Below the pieces are notes generated by a model. The model saw only the letters and a program-made list of their open reading frames with translations. It ran no database searches and was not told the DNA's origin. From assembly GCA_021806645.1 (NCBI GenBank), contig JAJZQX010000005.1, forward strand, positions 186,001 through 250,000: a stretch of DNA of 64,000 nucleotides. Direction: 5' to 3'. Position 1 is the stretch's first letter. Each line of letters starts with the position of its first letter. Shown here piece by piece: positions 8,362 to 18,796 of the stretch. The translations under genes were made by a program, and so were the position numbers. Source of the DNA: Myxococcales bacterium (GTDB lineage Bacteria; Myxococcota; Myxococcia; Myxococcales; Anaeromyxobacteraceae).

Positions 8362-9249
8362 ATGTCCACCCCGGTCGAGAGCGCCCCCTGCGCATCCTGC
8401 GGCGGCGCCGGCTACCTGGTCGAGCAGGTGCTCGGCAAGACGGCCCGGGCGCGCCGCTGCGAGTGCCAGGCCCGCTGCACCCGCTGCGGCGGCAGCGGCT
8501 TCGCGCTGGTCCCATCGCCGTCCGGGCCGGTGGCGCAGGCCTGCGCCTGCCGCCACCTCGACGAGCGGCTCACCCTCTTCAACCAGATCGGCATCCCGGC
8601 GGCGATCGCCAAGGCCAGCTTCGAGACCTTCAAGGTCTGGTCGCCGGAGCACTCTGCCGCCAAGGGGATCGCCGAGGACTTCGCCCGCAAGTTCAGGCGC
8701 GACGAGGCCACCAAGGGCTTCCTCTTCTACGGCCGCCCCGGCGGCGGCAAGACCCACCTGCTGGCCTCGACCTTGCGCTGGCTGGCGCTGGAGAAGGGGG
8801 TCGGCAGCCGCTACGTCGAGTTCATGCTCCTGCTCTCGGACATGAAGGACGGCTTCGGCGCGGGGCGGAGCCACATGGAGATCCTGCGGCCGCTCCTCTC
8901 GGTCCCGGTGCTGGCCATCGACGAACTCGGCAAGGAGCGCGGCACGCCCTGGGAGCAGTCGATGCTCGACGAGCTGATCAGCCGTCGCTTCAACAGCGGC
9001 CTGGCCACCCTCTTCGCCACCAACTACTTCCTCGAGCTGCGCGGGCAGCCGGAGGACCCCGGCCGCCGCGTCGATCCGCGCTCGCGCGAGTTCAAGGCGG
9101 AGGCCGAGGCCATGACGCTGGCGCAGCGCGTCGGCGACCGGATCTACTCCCGCCTGAGCGAGATGTGCACCTTCGCCAAGCTCGATCCGGGCATGGACGT
9201 TCGCAAGGACGTTCACGGCGCCGGCGCCGGCGGCTTCTGGCGCCGCTAG
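8362..9249 (+). CDS. DnaC/IstB-like AAA+ ATPase with N-terminal Cys-rich zinc-binding region
   Basis: 295 residues. The first 75 contain CASCGGAGYL, CEC, CTRCGGSG and CAC, paired cysteines like the zinc modules of DnaJ. The AAA+ core has Walker A GRPGGGKTH (about residue 127) and Walker B VLAIDELG, followed by sensor 1 in FATNYF. This layout matches helicase-loader DnaC-type ATPases found in genomes that lack E. coli-like dnaC; such proteins load replicative helicase or act as primosome factors. There is no transposase beside it, so an IstB transposon helper is unlikely. Confidence 0.8.
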   Translation: MSTPVESAPCASCGGAGYLVEQVLGKTARARRCECQARCTRCGGSGFALVPSPSGPVAQACACRHLDERLTLFNQIGIPAAIAKASFETFKVWSPEHSAAKGIAEDFARKFRRDEATKGFLFYGRPGGGKTHLLASTLRWLALEKGVGSRYVEFMLLLSDMKDGFGAGRSHMEILRPLLSVPVLAIDELGKERGTPWEQSMLDELISRRFNSGLATLFATNYFLELRGQPEDPGRRVDPRSREFKAEAEAMTLAQRVGDRIYSRLSEMCTFAKLDPGMDVRKDVHGAGAGGFWRR

Positions 9250-9269
9250 CCGACGAGTGGCGCGGACCG

Positions 9270-9419
9270 CTACAGCATCACCATCATCAGGATGGCCAGC
9301 GCGGTGATGACCAGCGTGGCGGCACGCCCGCCGTGCGATCGTTGCCCCGCGGCGGAGAGGCTGCCCCGTGGGCGCTGCAGCCAGCTGGTCGATTCGATGG
9401 CGGCTTGGTGTCGCGTCAT
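9270..9419 (-). CDS. Small tail-anchored membrane protein, 49 residues
   Basis: Reading from the ATG at 9419 to the TAG at 9270-9272 gives 49 residues. The first 32 are polar with several Arg, and the last 17 are a hydrophobic helix (TLVITALAILMMVML) ending at the stop. A strong ribosome binding site (CGGGAGGGGCC) lies directly upstream of the ATG. The rest of the 9250-9620 gap shows no other gene. A single C-terminal membrane helix fits a small membrane-anchored protein. The function is unknown. Confidence 0.5.
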   Translation of the reverse strand: MTRHQAAIESTSWLQRPRGSLSAAGQRSHGGRAATLVITALAILMMVML

Positions 9420-9620
9420 GGGCCCCTCCCGGCTTCGGCGGGGTCCTGACCAGCAAGCGGCGTTCCCGGTTGGTCCCGGAAGTGACCACGGCGATTCTCC
9501 GGAGATGGGCCTCGCGTGTCCCGTGAACCCGGGACGGCGCTGGACACCCCGAGTCGGCCGGACCCGGGCGCGGACACCACGGGCGGACCATCGGTCCGTC
9601 CAGGCGGTGATCGCCGCGGC

Positions 9621-10784
9621 CTACCCGATCAGCCGGCGGTGGACCTCACGCGCGGTGTCGGCCAGCAGCCGGGTCTCGGCGTAGACCGTGACCTCGAGCG
9701 GGCCGGACTCGATCGCCAGGGGCGCGGCTCCCAGCGAGGCCAGCGCTCCCACCAGCGCCTCGCGGACCCGGGGTGTCGCCGCCACGCCGGTCCCGACCAC
9801 CGTCACCGCGCCGACCCCGTCGGCCGCGATCCGCGCGCCGGCAACCTCGCGCCGCAGCGCCGCCGCCAGCGGCTCGAAGCCGTGGACGTTCTCCAGCGCC
9901 ACGGCCAGCACCAGCCGCCCCGGCGCGCCCTCGAGTCGCGTGGCCGGGGCGTGGGCCGCCGACAGCATGGCCAGGACCCGCGCCTCCGCCCCCGCCGGCA
10001 CGTCCACCAGCGCCACCTCCTTCTCGACCGCCACGCCGGCGATCCGCTCGTGGCCGCGCCCGGCCCGCACCACAGTCTCCTCGGCGCCGCCGAAGGTGCT
10101 GCGCGCCCGGATGGCGATGCCGGTGGTCCGTGCGAACTCCACCGCCTGCGCGTTGAGCACCTTGGCGCCGGCCCGCGCCAGCGCCTGCATCTCCTCGTAG
10201 GAGAGCTCGTCCTGGCGCCGGGCCCCGGGCACCACCCGCGGGTCGGCGGTGAAGACCCCGGCCACGTCGCTGTAGATCTCGCAGTCGGCGGCCAGCGCCG
10301 CGGCCAGCGCCACCGCCGTGGTGTCCGAGCCGCCCCGCCCCAGCGTGGTGATCTCCTTGCGCTCGGAGACGCCCTGGAAGCCGGCCACGATGACCACCTT
10401 GCCCCGCTCCAGCTCCTCGCGGACGCGGACGGGGCGCACCTCGAGGATGCGCGCGGTGGCGTGGGCGTCGGTGGTGATGATGCCGGCCTGGCTGCCGGTG
10501 AAGCTGATGGCCTCGACGCCGAGCTCCTGCAGCGCGATGGAGAGGAGCGCCATCGAGATCCGCTCGCCGGCGGTGAGCAGCATGTCGAGCTCGCGCCGCG
10601 GCGGGTCGGGCGAGACCTGCTTGGCCAGCTTGAGCAGGTCGTCGGTGGTGTCGCCCATGGCCGAGACCACCACGCAGACGGCGTCGCCGGCGCGGCGGCG
10701 CTCCGCCACCTTGGCCGCCACCCGCTTCAGCTTCTCGACGCCGGCCACCGAGGACCCGCCGTACTTCTGGACCACTGCCGCCAT
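9621..10784 (-). CDS. lysC: Aspartate kinase
   Basis: 387 residues. It begins at ATG 10784, eight bases after GGAGGG, and opens with the kinase motif VVQKYGGSS. Further family motifs are [25 protein letters not shown] and [12 protein letters not shown], then the aspartate-binding [13 protein letters not shown]. Two ACT regulatory domains occupy about 260-387. The enzyme phosphorylates aspartate, the first step to lysine, threonine and methionine. The ACT domains indicate feedback control by an end product. The gene stands alone, divergent from rpoZ. Confidence 0.95.
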   Translation of the reverse strand: MAAVVQKYGGSSVAGVEKLKRVAAKVAERRRAGDAVCVVVSAMGDTTDDLLKLAKQVSPDPPRRELDMLLTAGERISMALLSIALQELGVEAISFTGSQAGIITTDAHATARILEVRPVRVREELERGKVVIVAGFQGVSERKEITTLGRGGSDTTAVALAAALAADCEIYSDVAGVFTADPRVVPGARRQDELSYEEMQALARAGAKVLNAQAVEFARTTGIAIRARSTFGGAEETVVRAGRGHERIAGVAVEKEVALVDVPAGAEARVLAMLSAAHAPATRLEGAPGRLVLAVALENVHGFEPLAAALRREVAGARIAADGVGAVTVVGTGVAATPRVREALVGALASLGAAPLAIESGPLEVTVYAETRLLADTAREVHRRLIG

Positions 10785-10955
10785 GGGTCGCACCCTCCGG
10801 CGGCGACGGTGCCACCGGTCTGGCGGGCCGTCCAGCGGCGCAGGCCGCGACAGGACGCCATGGGAGCGCCGGGCCACCGCGGGCCGGGGCGGCCGGGTTG
10901 ACCGGGGGCTCCATCCCGGCTAGATCTCCCCGGCTGAAAAAGAAAAGGACTCCTC

Positions 10956-11222
10956 ATGGCCCGCGTCACAGTCGAAGATTGCCTGCCGCTCGTCGATAAC
11001 CGCTTCGCGCTGGTGCTCCTCGCCACCAAGCGGGCCCGCCAGCTCATGGCCGGCGCCCGGCCGCTGCTGCCCAACACCAAGAACAAGTCCCCGGTCCTCT
11101 CGCTCCGCGAGATCGCCACCGGCAAGGTCCGGTTCGACCGCCCGGTCCGCGACGCACTCTCCGGCAAGTACGACAACGAGAAGGTCACCATCTCGTCGAG
11201 CCAGACCCGCACGCTGCGGTAG
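10956..11222 (+). CDS. rpoZ: RNA polymerase omega subunit
   Basis: 88 residues. The conserved omega core is present: [29 protein letters not shown], shown here from residues 2-30, then REIATGKV. Omega binds the beta-prime C-terminus and helps RNA polymerase assembly. The ATG follows AAGGA at seven bases. No spoT or gmk lies next to it, unlike in many proteobacteria; a small lipoprotein gene follows instead. Confidence 0.95.
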   Translation: MARVTVEDCLPLVDNRFALVLLATKRARQLMAGARPLLPNTKNKSPVLSLREIATGKVRFDRPVRDALSGKYDNEKVTISSSQTRTLR

Positions 11223-11247
11223 TCGGCGCGCGATCCCGGTTTCGCCA

Positions 11248-11270
11248 GGGGCGCCTCCGGGCGCCCTTCG
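11248..11270 (+). terminator. Possible hairpin terminator after rpoZ
   Basis: GGGCGCC at 11249-11255 pairs with GGCGCCC at 11260-11266 across a TCCG loop. The T-tract is only TT, so termination would be weak; the hairpin lies between rpoZ and the lipoprotein gene. Confidence 0.4.
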
Positions 11271-11288
11271 ACGTCTGGAGGTACGCCG

Positions 11289-11810
11289 ATGCGCCCAGCC
11301 TTCGCCGCCCTCGCCGCCCTGGCCACCTTCGCCGGCGGCTGCGCCACGACCGGGCCGGCTCGCCCGCCGGTGCCCCGCCCCGCGCAGGCGGAGCTCCCCG
11401 CCCCCGAGCGCGAGGCCGCCTGGGCGCGAGCGCTCGAGGTTTTCCGCGACCGGGGTGACGAGGTCCGGCTGGCCGACCCGGGGCGCGGGATCCTGGTGAC
11501 CGCGCCTCGCGAGGTGCAGGCCACCTGCGGCGAGCGGACCTGCCTCGCCCGCGACATCCTGCGGCTCCGGCTCGACGGTGGCCGCGCCCAGCTGGTGCTC
11601 GACCGGCGCCTCTTCGACGACACCCTGCGCGCTTTTGTCCCGCCCCAGGACGAGGCGGCCGTGGCCGCCGTGGAGGCGGAGGAGTTCGCGCTGCTGCGGG
11701 CCATCATCGGCGGCCGGCCGGAGCTGCGGACCAGCCTGCGGGGCGAGCACTGCGCCGAGGACGCCGAGTGCGGCCAGGGGCTTGCGTGCGACGGCCGGGC
11801 CTGCCGCTGA
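11289..11810 (+). CDS. Small lipoprotein with Cys-rich C-terminal tail
   Basis: 173 residues. A signal peptide ends in the lipobox FAGGC (lipidated Cys 18). The middle shows strand-rich sequence that resembles a copper/metal-lipoprotein or penicillin-binding-like sandwich but gives no firm match. The C-terminus CAEDAECGQGLACDGRACR is the dickkopf-like Cys pattern that myxobacterial lipoproteins often carry. It probably sits in the outer membrane. Function unknown. Confidence 0.8.
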   Translation: MRPAFAALAALATFAGGCATTGPARPPVPRPAQAELPAPEREAAWARALEVFRDRGDEVRLADPGRGILVTAPREVQATCGERTCLARDILRLRLDGGRAQLVLDRRLFDDTLRAFVPPQDEAAVAAVEAEEFALLRAIIGGRPELRTSLRGEHCAEDAECGQGLACDGRACR

Positions 11811-11920
11811 TCGAGCCCCGGTCGGGCCGGCCTCCGGAATCGGCAGTCGCGACCCTCGACTGCCGAGGCGCCCCGTAAAAGCCCTGTTGTTTCAGGCAGG
11901 TGATTAATCGCCCGCGGCGC

Positions 11921-11948
11921 TTGACACCCGCCGGGCGGTGATTACGAT
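11921..11948 (+). promoter_or_regulatory. Sigma-70-type promoter of groESL
   Basis: TTGACA at 11921-11926 and TACGAT at 11943-11948 are 16 bases apart. The expected start of transcription lies just before the CIRCE-like operator, so repressor binding would block initiation. Confidence 0.7.
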
Positions 11949-11958
11949 GCCGCCGTCC

Positions 11959-11985
11959 TTGGCACTCGGAGGTTGCGACTGCCAA
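11959..11985 (+). promoter_or_regulatory. CIRCE-like HrcA operator
   Basis: TTGGCACTC (11959-11967), a nine-base spacer and GACTGCCAA (11977-11985) form an inverted repeat with one mismatched pair. Spacing and arm length are those of CIRCE (TTAGCACTC-N9-GAGTGCTAA), here in a GC-shifted, degenerate form. It lies between the promoter and groES, as expected for repression by HrcA. Confidence 0.75.
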
Positions 11986-12057
11986 TGGCCCTTTCGAGCT
12001 CAACGTTCGGCCGCGCCCGGTACGGGCCGGCCGACCAAACGCACCAGGAGGAAGTCC

Positions 12058-12348
12058 ATGAAGATCCGTCCGCTGCAGGACCGCGTCATCGTCAAGCGGC
12101 AGGAAGAGGAGCAGAAGACCAAGGGCGGCATCATCATCCCCGAGACCGCGAAGGAGAAGCCGGTCGAGGGCAAGGTGATCGCCGTCGGGAACGGGAAGAT
12201 CCTCGAGGACGGCAAGGTCCGCCCCCTCGACGTGAAGAAGGGCGACAAGATCCTCTTCTCCAAGTACGCGGGCACCGAGATCAAGGTCGACGGCGAAGAG
12301 CTGCTGATGATGCGCGAGGAAGACATCCTCGCCATCGTCGAGGCCTAG
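12058..12348 (+). CDS. groES: Co-chaperonin GroES
   Basis: 96 residues from an ATG behind AGGAGGAAG. It opens with [13 protein letters not shown] and has the mobile loop [12 protein letters not shown] and the closing strand [16 protein letters not shown]. GroES caps the GroEL chamber during protein folding. It is the first gene of the groESL operon, 39 bases ahead of groEL, under the CIRCE-like operator. Confidence 0.97.
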   Translation: MKIRPLQDRVIVKRQEEEQKTKGGIIIPETAKEKPVEGKVIAVGNGKILEDGKVRPLDVKKGDKILFSKYAGTEIKVDGEELLMMREEDILAIVEA

Positions 12349-14040
<1,692 letters not shown>

Positions 14041-14074
14041 TCCGCCTCCGCTCGACTGGAGCGGTCGTCTCATC

Positions 14075-14110
14075 GGGGTCGCCGGGAAACCGGCGGCCCC
14101 TCTTCATTTC
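14075..14110 (+). terminator. Intrinsic terminator of groESL
   Basis: An 11-bp stem (14075-14085 with 14090-14100, one G-T pair) closed by a GAAA tetraloop is followed by TCTTCATTT. It lies 35 bases after the groEL stop. Confidence 0.75.
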
Positions 14111-14133
14111 CGGGGCCGTGGCGACCGGCCGGG

Positions 14134-14550
14134 TCAGCGGCCGAAGAGCGCGGTGGCCAGCCAGTCGAGCCCGTCCACCACGCGGGCGGGCCAGGCGAGC
14201 AGCGGCACCACCAGCGCGAGCCCGAGGCCGATGGCCAGCGCCCGCGGGTGGAGGCGCGCCGGCAGCCGCCCCTCCACCGCCGAGACGCCGGTGAGCGCCA
14301 GGGTCAGCAGCCCGCCGGCCACCAGCGCCGCCGGGGCCGGGAAGCCGAGCTGCACCAGCCCCGCCCCCAGCACCAGCACCGCCGCGCCGTTGATGACGTC
14401 GCGCCCGTGGCCGGCCCACCAGGCCCGGTGCTCCTCGCGCCGCAGCAGCTCGCCCAGCTCCTCGAGCCGGACGGTGCCGGCCACGGCGGCCAGCAGGGCC
14501 AGGCTGGCCAGGGCTCGCTCGGCGTCGCCGCGCGGCTCGAGGGTCCACAT
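14134..14550 (-). CDS. Small membrane protein of unknown function
   Basis: 138 residues. Four hydrophobic segments are visible (ALASLALLAAVAG, INGAAVLVLGAGLVQLGF, ALVAGGLLTLALTGV, ALAIGLGLALVVPLLAW). No catalytic motif is seen. It converges with groEL, ending 93 bases after the groEL stop with the groEL terminator between them. It is not recognised. Confidence 0.65.
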   Translation of the reverse strand: MWTLEPRGDAERALASLALLAAVAGTVRLEELGELLRREEHRAWWAGHGRDVINGAAVLVLGAGLVQLGFPAPAALVAGGLLTLALTGVSAVEGRLPARLHPRALAIGLGLALVVPLLAWPARVVDGLDWLATALFGR

Positions 14551-14671
14551 GGCCCCGGATGCTACCGGAGGGAGGCCACGGCGGCCATACGCGGGGTGGC
14601 GTGATGAAGATCACGTCGGGGAGCGGGCCAGGCGTGGTCTACTCACCTCCCCTTCCCCGGAGGTAAGGATC

Positions 14672-15418
14672 ATGAGAACGCTTGCCGCCCTGCTGGTCGC
14701 CCTGCCGCTCGCCGCCGCCGCCCAGTCCGCTCCGCCGCCGGAGGCGCCGCCCGCGGCCCCGCCCACCGTGTCCGCCCAGCCGGCCCAACCCTCGCCGCCG
14801 TCGCCGGCCGCGCCCGCCGCGCAGCCCCTGCCCGCCGCGCAGCCGGCCCAGCCTTCGCCGCCACCGCCCTACCCTCCGGTCTACGCGCCGGCGCCGCCTC
14901 GCCGCGACACCTGGTACATCGGCTTGGGGATGGGTGGCGGAAGTGGCCGGGGCAAGGACGACCTCGGGAGCTACAAGCTCAGCGACGGCATGACCGACCC
15001 GGTCACCGTCTTCGTCAACTTCAAGTTGGGCGCCACGCTCACGCCCGGGCTGCTGATCGGCCTCGACGTCAGCGGCCTCCGCACCGGTGGCACGGACACG
15101 ACGCTCCTGGGCTCCACCATCGACGTCGGGGTACAGATCAGCAACTACGACGCCATGCTCACCTGGTTCCCCATGGAGCGCGGCCTCTTCCTGCGCGGCG
15201 GCCTCGGGATGAGCCGCTACACGGTCCAGGCGACCGGCTATCGAGACGCCAACTACCGCGGGTTCAACGCCACGGTGGGCGGCGGCTACGCCTTCTGGCT
15301 CGGGCGGACCTTCAACCTGACGCTCAACCTCGACTTCTCCGGGCAGAGCTACGGTTCGGGCAACGGCCCGTCCAGGTCCAGCTACACGGCCCTCTGGCTC
15401 GGCTTCGACTGGTACTAG
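14672..15418 (+). CDS. Outer-membrane beta-barrel protein with Pro/Ala-rich linker
   Basis: 248 residues from an ATG behind GGAGGTAAGGATC. A signal peptide (MRTLAALLVALPLAAAAQS) leads into about 60 residues of Pro-Ala-Gln linker. The rest has Gly-rich alternating strands (WYIGLGMGGGSGRG, GLLIGLDVSGL, RGLFLRGGLGMSRY) and ends in TALWLGFDWY, whose terminal aromatic is typical of BAM-inserted barrels. It resembles OmpA-N/OmpW-like porin barrels of about eight strands. Its substrate, if any, is unknown. The last bases overlap the convergent gene by four. Confidence 0.8.
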   Translation: MRTLAALLVALPLAAAAQSAPPPEAPPAAPPTVSAQPAQPSPPSPAAPAAQPLPAAQPAQPSPPPPYPPVYAPAPPRRDTWYIGLGMGGGSGRGKDDLGSYKLSDGMTDPVTVFVNFKLGATLTPGLLIGLDVSGLRTGGTDTTLLGSTIDVGVQISNYDAMLTWFPMERGLFLRGGLGMSRYTVQATGYRDANYRGFNATVGGGYAFWLGRTFNLTLNLDFSGQSYGSGNGPSRSSYTALWLGFDWY

Positions 15419-16230
15419 CGCACCGATGGTGGTCCCCCGGGGTCAAGGGGGGTGTTCTCCGGTGAGCGGGCCGGCTGCGGGAGCGGGCCGGGGAGCAGCT
15501 CGAGCAGCGAGTTGCTCCGCCGCATGCCCCGGTCTCCGGCACCCGACCAGCGCCGCTGGTCCTCGTGGCGCACTGCCACCAGCCGGTCACCGACCCGCGC
15601 GTAGCGCCACGACTGCAGCACCTCGCTCTCGAAGCTGATGACCAGGAAGATGCGCCCCTTCCCGAGCAGCCGCGCCTCCGCGGCCAGGGGCAACCCGTCC
15701 GGGCCGAGCCAGAGCTTGCCGACCGCCTCCAGGTCCTTCACGTAGCGCCGCTCCCGGGGCTGCAGCGCCGGCGAGAGCTTCACCACCAGCAGCCGCACCG
15801 GCACCCCGTCGAGCCGATCCTCCCGCGCCTCGATCAGCGTGGCGCGCGACAGCTCGTCGCGCAGCGTCCAGGCCGCGTCGAGCCGGTTGGCGAGATCGAT
15901 GGCCTGCACCTGCGCCAGCCCGTCGCGGGTTGGTGTCGGGACCTCCGGGTTGGCGCCGTGGCGCCGCTCCTCCTCGCGGGCTCGCCGCAGCACCGCCTGG
16001 CCCCAGTGGATCTCCAGGCCGTCGGCGCCCTCCGACGCCTCGCCGCTCACCTCGCCGCTGACCTTGACAGCCTCCTGGCCCTCGCCGGCCACGTTCTCGT
16101 AACGGACCGTGAACCGGGCGGCGGCCGGGGTCCGGGCGGTGAGCCGGGCCAGCGCCGCCTGCAGGTCGGCCAGCGGGTCGGCGCCGAGCGTGAGCGAGGC
16201 GAGGAGGGCGACGACGTGGAAGCCTGTCAT
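15415..16230 (-). CDS. Secreted protein of unknown function
   Basis: 271 residues with a short signal peptide (MTGFHVVALLASLTLGAD). The body looks like an outer-membrane lipoprotein-sorting or LolA/B-type half-barrel: strand-rich sequence with LEIHWGQAVLRR, VRLLVVKLSPAL and LWLGPDGLPLAAEARL. That resemblance is a guess from pattern only. No cysteine lipobox is present. The gene starts 58 bases beyond the end of the 193-residue membrane protein gene. Confidence 0.7.
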   Translation of the reverse strand: MTGFHVVALLASLTLGADPLADLQAALARLTARTPAAARFTVRYENVAGEGQEAVKVSGEVSGEASEGADGLEIHWGQAVLRRAREEERRHGANPEVPTPTRDGLAQVQAIDLANRLDAAWTLRDELSRATLIEAREDRLDGVPVRLLVVKLSPALQPRERRYVKDLEAVGKLWLGPDGLPLAAEARLLGKGRIFLVISFESEVLQSWRYARVGDRLVAVRHEDQRRWSGAGDRGMRRSNSLLELLPGPLPQPARSPENTPLDPGGPPSVR

Positions 16231-16288
16231 GTGGTGGTTCCTAACCTGGGCGCCCTGACCGGGACAGCTCCCTGGCGAGCCTCGGGCC

Positions 16289-16870
16289 TCAGGCCCCCCC
16301 GGCCGGGCCAGGCGCGGGCGCCGCGTCGGCCCCCAGGGGCAGGAGCCAGGACGGGACTGGCAGGGCCAGCCCCTCCAGGTAGGAGGCCAGGGTCATGGCC
16401 CCCAGCCCCTGCTCCTCGGGCGTGACCGCCCCGCCGGCGGGGGCGATCAGGTGGACGGCCAGGTCGCCGGCCCGGGCCGGCGGGGGCGGCCCACCCGGAA
16501 TCCGCCGGCACAGCTCCAGCTCGAAGGGGTTTCCCGCCGCGTCGCGCAGCCCGACGCGGACGGCCCCACCACCGGTGCGGCCGATCCAGTCGAGCGTCCA
16601 GCGCCCGAGCACGTCTCCGGGCTGGAGGCCGCCGAAGAGCGCGAGCACCGCGGCTGTGTGGGGCCCGGGAGCAGCCCCTGGCCCGGCGCAGCGGGTGACG
16701 GCGGCAGGCCCCCCCTGGCCCGCCGACGCGGGCGGCTCCGGCCGGAGGCGGGCGCGACGCCGCTCGGCGAATGTGCTGGCGCCGAGGGCGACCACCAGCG
16801 CCGCCGCCAGCAGGAGCATCGCCAGGCGGATCGGACCGAGGCTGCCGGCCAGCTCGACGAGCCCGCTCAC
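16289..16870 (-). CDS. Membrane-anchored protein of unknown function in a radical-SAM operon
   Basis: 193 residues from a GTG overlapping the radical-SAM gene's stop (GTGA). One N-terminal helix (RLAMLLLAAALVVALGAS, about residues 15-33) anchors it. The rest is soluble, with WTLDWIGRTGGGAVRVGL and FELELCRRIPGG. The strict overlap says it is made with the radical-SAM methyltransferase fusion. It is not recognised; it may be a membrane partner or transporter accessory for the modified product. Confidence 0.7.
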   Translation of the reverse strand: MSGLVELAGSLGPIRLAMLLLAAALVVALGASTFAERRRARLRPEPPASAGQGGPAAVTRCAGPGAAPGPHTAAVLALFGGLQPGDVLGRWTLDWIGRTGGGAVRVGLRDAAGNPFELELCRRIPGGPPPPARAGDLAVHLIAPAGGAVTPEEQGLGAMTLASYLEGLALPVPSWLLPLGADAAPAPGPAGGA

Positions 16871-18693
16871 CGCGCCACCTCCCCGGCGGCGCCGGCCGTC
16901 GCGCGCCCGCGGACCACCGGGAGGCGCCAGTGGAGGAGCCACTGGTTGCTGGTCTCCGGCCCCACGTCGCGCCGCTCCAGCAGCTCCAGCCCTCGATCCT
17001 CCAGCCAGCGCAGCGCCTCGCCGGCCCCGTCGTTCCGGAAGTGCTGGAAGCCGGCCGCCGAGCGCTCGCCGCGAGCCGCCTGGGCACGGGTCCGGACCAG
17101 TCCGAACCCCACGTTGTCCACCGCGGTGAGCGTGCCGCCGGGGCGGAGCGCCGTCAGCACCCGGTCGAGCGCCGCGGCCGGGTCGGCCAGGTGGTTCCAG
17201 CTTCGCAGGAAGAGGACGTGGTCCAGGCTCGCGCGCGGCAGCGACACCGCCTCGGCCCCCGCCTCGACGATCTCCGCCCAGGGACAGCGCGCCCGCATGG
17301 CCGCGGCGCGGCCGGCGTCGGGCTCCAGCCCGGTGTAGCGGAGCCGCCCGTCGCGCGCCGCGCCGGCCAGCGCCTCCGCGTAGGGACCGTCGCCGCACCC
17401 CACGTCGAGCACGTCCCCCTCCAGGCCGGAGAGCAGCCGCAGGACCCGCTGATCGTCCCGCGCGAACACGTTCTCCTCCACCGGCTCGAAGATCCCCGTG
17501 CAGCGCGCCCGCTCGGGGCAGGGGTCGCAGTCGCGGGCGCGCCGCAGCTGGACCAGCTGCCGGGCGAAGTCGTCCGGCGCGTCGCCGGGCGCCCGATCGA
17601 CGTAGACCTGGCCGAGCCGGTGCTTGACGTCGGCCACCTCGCCGTCGGTGAAGTCGGTGGTGTCGGTCCGGTAGCGCGCCAGCCGCCCGCCGTGGCGGGC
17701 GAAGAGGTGGCGGCCCCGGTCCCACGGGTCCACCCCGAGGTCGAGGATGGGGCACCGTCCCGGTGTCCCCCCCACCACCCGGCCCTCCAGCGTCCAGTGG
17801 AAGCCGTTGGGCTGGGGCCGGCCGGTGACCGGCCGCAGCTCGCCGTCGCCGCGCGCCTGGTGGTAGCCGAGGTAGAGCCCCGGGCACCGGCCGCGCCGCA
17901 GGCAGCCGCGGCAGACGGGCGGCTGGATGGAGTTGAGCGCGTCGACCGGGTGGAGATCGCGCTCGCCGACCTCCGCCATGGAGGCGAAGCCGTGGCTGCG
18001 CAGGTCGCTGCGCCGCTCCCCCAGCCCGGGCAGGAGGCAGAGCGGCAGGCCGTCGTGGGCCACGCCGGGCCGGCCGCCCGCCTCGGCGTGGCGGATGGCG
18101 TCGGCCACGGCCGCGGCGGCCTCGGTGACGCCGGGCACCAGGCCACCGCCGTCGCCGCCGGCGCCGCCGCGCGGCTCGACCATGGAGAACTTGAGCCGCA
18201 GGTCGGGGAAGGGGCGGAGCGCGTCCACCACGCCGCGCAGGTGGCCCAGGTTGTGGGTGGTCACCACGCAGTTCACCCAGGCCTCGAGCCCGCGGCCCGA
18301 CACCAGGGCCAGGGCGCGGCGCACCCGCTCGAAGGTGGCCGCGCCGGCCAGCAGGTCGTGCAGCTCGGCGGTGCCGCCGTGGAGCGAGAGGTGGACGTAG
18401 CGGAGCCTCCGCTCCAGCAGCCACCCGACGGTGGGGCCGTCCAGGCCGGTGCCGTTGGACACCAGGCCGAGGTCGAGCCCGAGCGAGGCGGTGAGGCCGG
18501 CCCAGCGCCTCAGCCCGGCCTGGAGCGAGTGCTCGCCCCCGGAGAAGGCCACCAGCCGGTGGCCGAGGTCCGCGGCGCGGCGGACCAGCCGCTCCACCTC
18601 TCCGGGAGGTGCGTCCGCGCCCCTCGACGCCCGGGAGTGGCAGAAGAGGCAGTCGCTGGTGCAGCGGTAGCCGACCTTGACGAGGGCCTTCAT
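16867..18693 (-). CDS. Radical-SAM protein with C-terminal SAM methyltransferase domain
   Basis: 608 residues. The iron-sulphur motif CTSDCLFC is at residues 11-18, followed by the SAM-binding FSGGE. Additional cysteine groups (CRGCLRRGRC, CDPCPERARC) could bind auxiliary clusters. From about residue 390 a class I methyltransferase follows: DVLDVGCGDGPYAEAL, then RSWNHLADP and VLTALRPGGTLTAVD. It lies at the left edge of the Hxs cluster, divergent from another radical-SAM gene 103 bases away. The fusion suggests a radical step plus a methyl transfer on the same substrate. Substrate unknown. Confidence 0.85.
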   Translation of the reverse strand: MKALVKVGYRCTSDCLFCHSRASRGADAPPGEVERLVRRAADLGHRLVAFSGGEHSLQAGLRRWAGLTASLGLDLGLVSNGTGLDGPTVGWLLERRLRYVHLSLHGGTAELHDLLAGAATFERVRRALALVSGRGLEAWVNCVVTTHNLGHLRGVVDALRPFPDLRLKFSMVEPRGGAGGDGGGLVPGVTEAAAAVADAIRHAEAGGRPGVAHDGLPLCLLPGLGERRSDLRSHGFASMAEVGERDLHPVDALNSIQPPVCRGCLRRGRCPGLYLGYHQARGDGELRPVTGRPQPNGFHWTLEGRVVGGTPGRCPILDLGVDPWDRGRHLFARHGGRLARYRTDTTDFTDGEVADVKHRLGQVYVDRAPGDAPDDFARQLVQLRRARDCDPCPERARCTGIFEPVEENVFARDDQRVLRLLSGLEGDVLDVGCGDGPYAEALAGAARDGRLRYTGLEPDAGRAAAMRARCPWAEIVEAGAEAVSLPRASLDHVLFLRSWNHLADPAAALDRVLTALRPGGTLTAVDNVGFGLVRTRAQAARGERSAAGFQHFRNDGAGEALRWLEDRGLELLERRDVGPETSNQWLLHWRLPVVRGRATAGAAGEVAR

Positions 18694-18796
18694 GGCGGGT
18701 GCGCGGCGCGACTGTAGCGCACCGGCGGCCACCTCTCCAGCCGGCCATCGGCGGGGCCGCGTTGATCGCGGGGCGGCCGCCGGGCATGATCCAGCC

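Noticed and set aside
8362-9249. IstB-type transposon helper
   Set aside because: No transposase, terminal repeats or target duplication seen nearby.
7648-9591. A 647-codon frame on the minus strand
   Set aside because: Antisense to the DnaC-like gene and its partner; no motif, Arg-rich.
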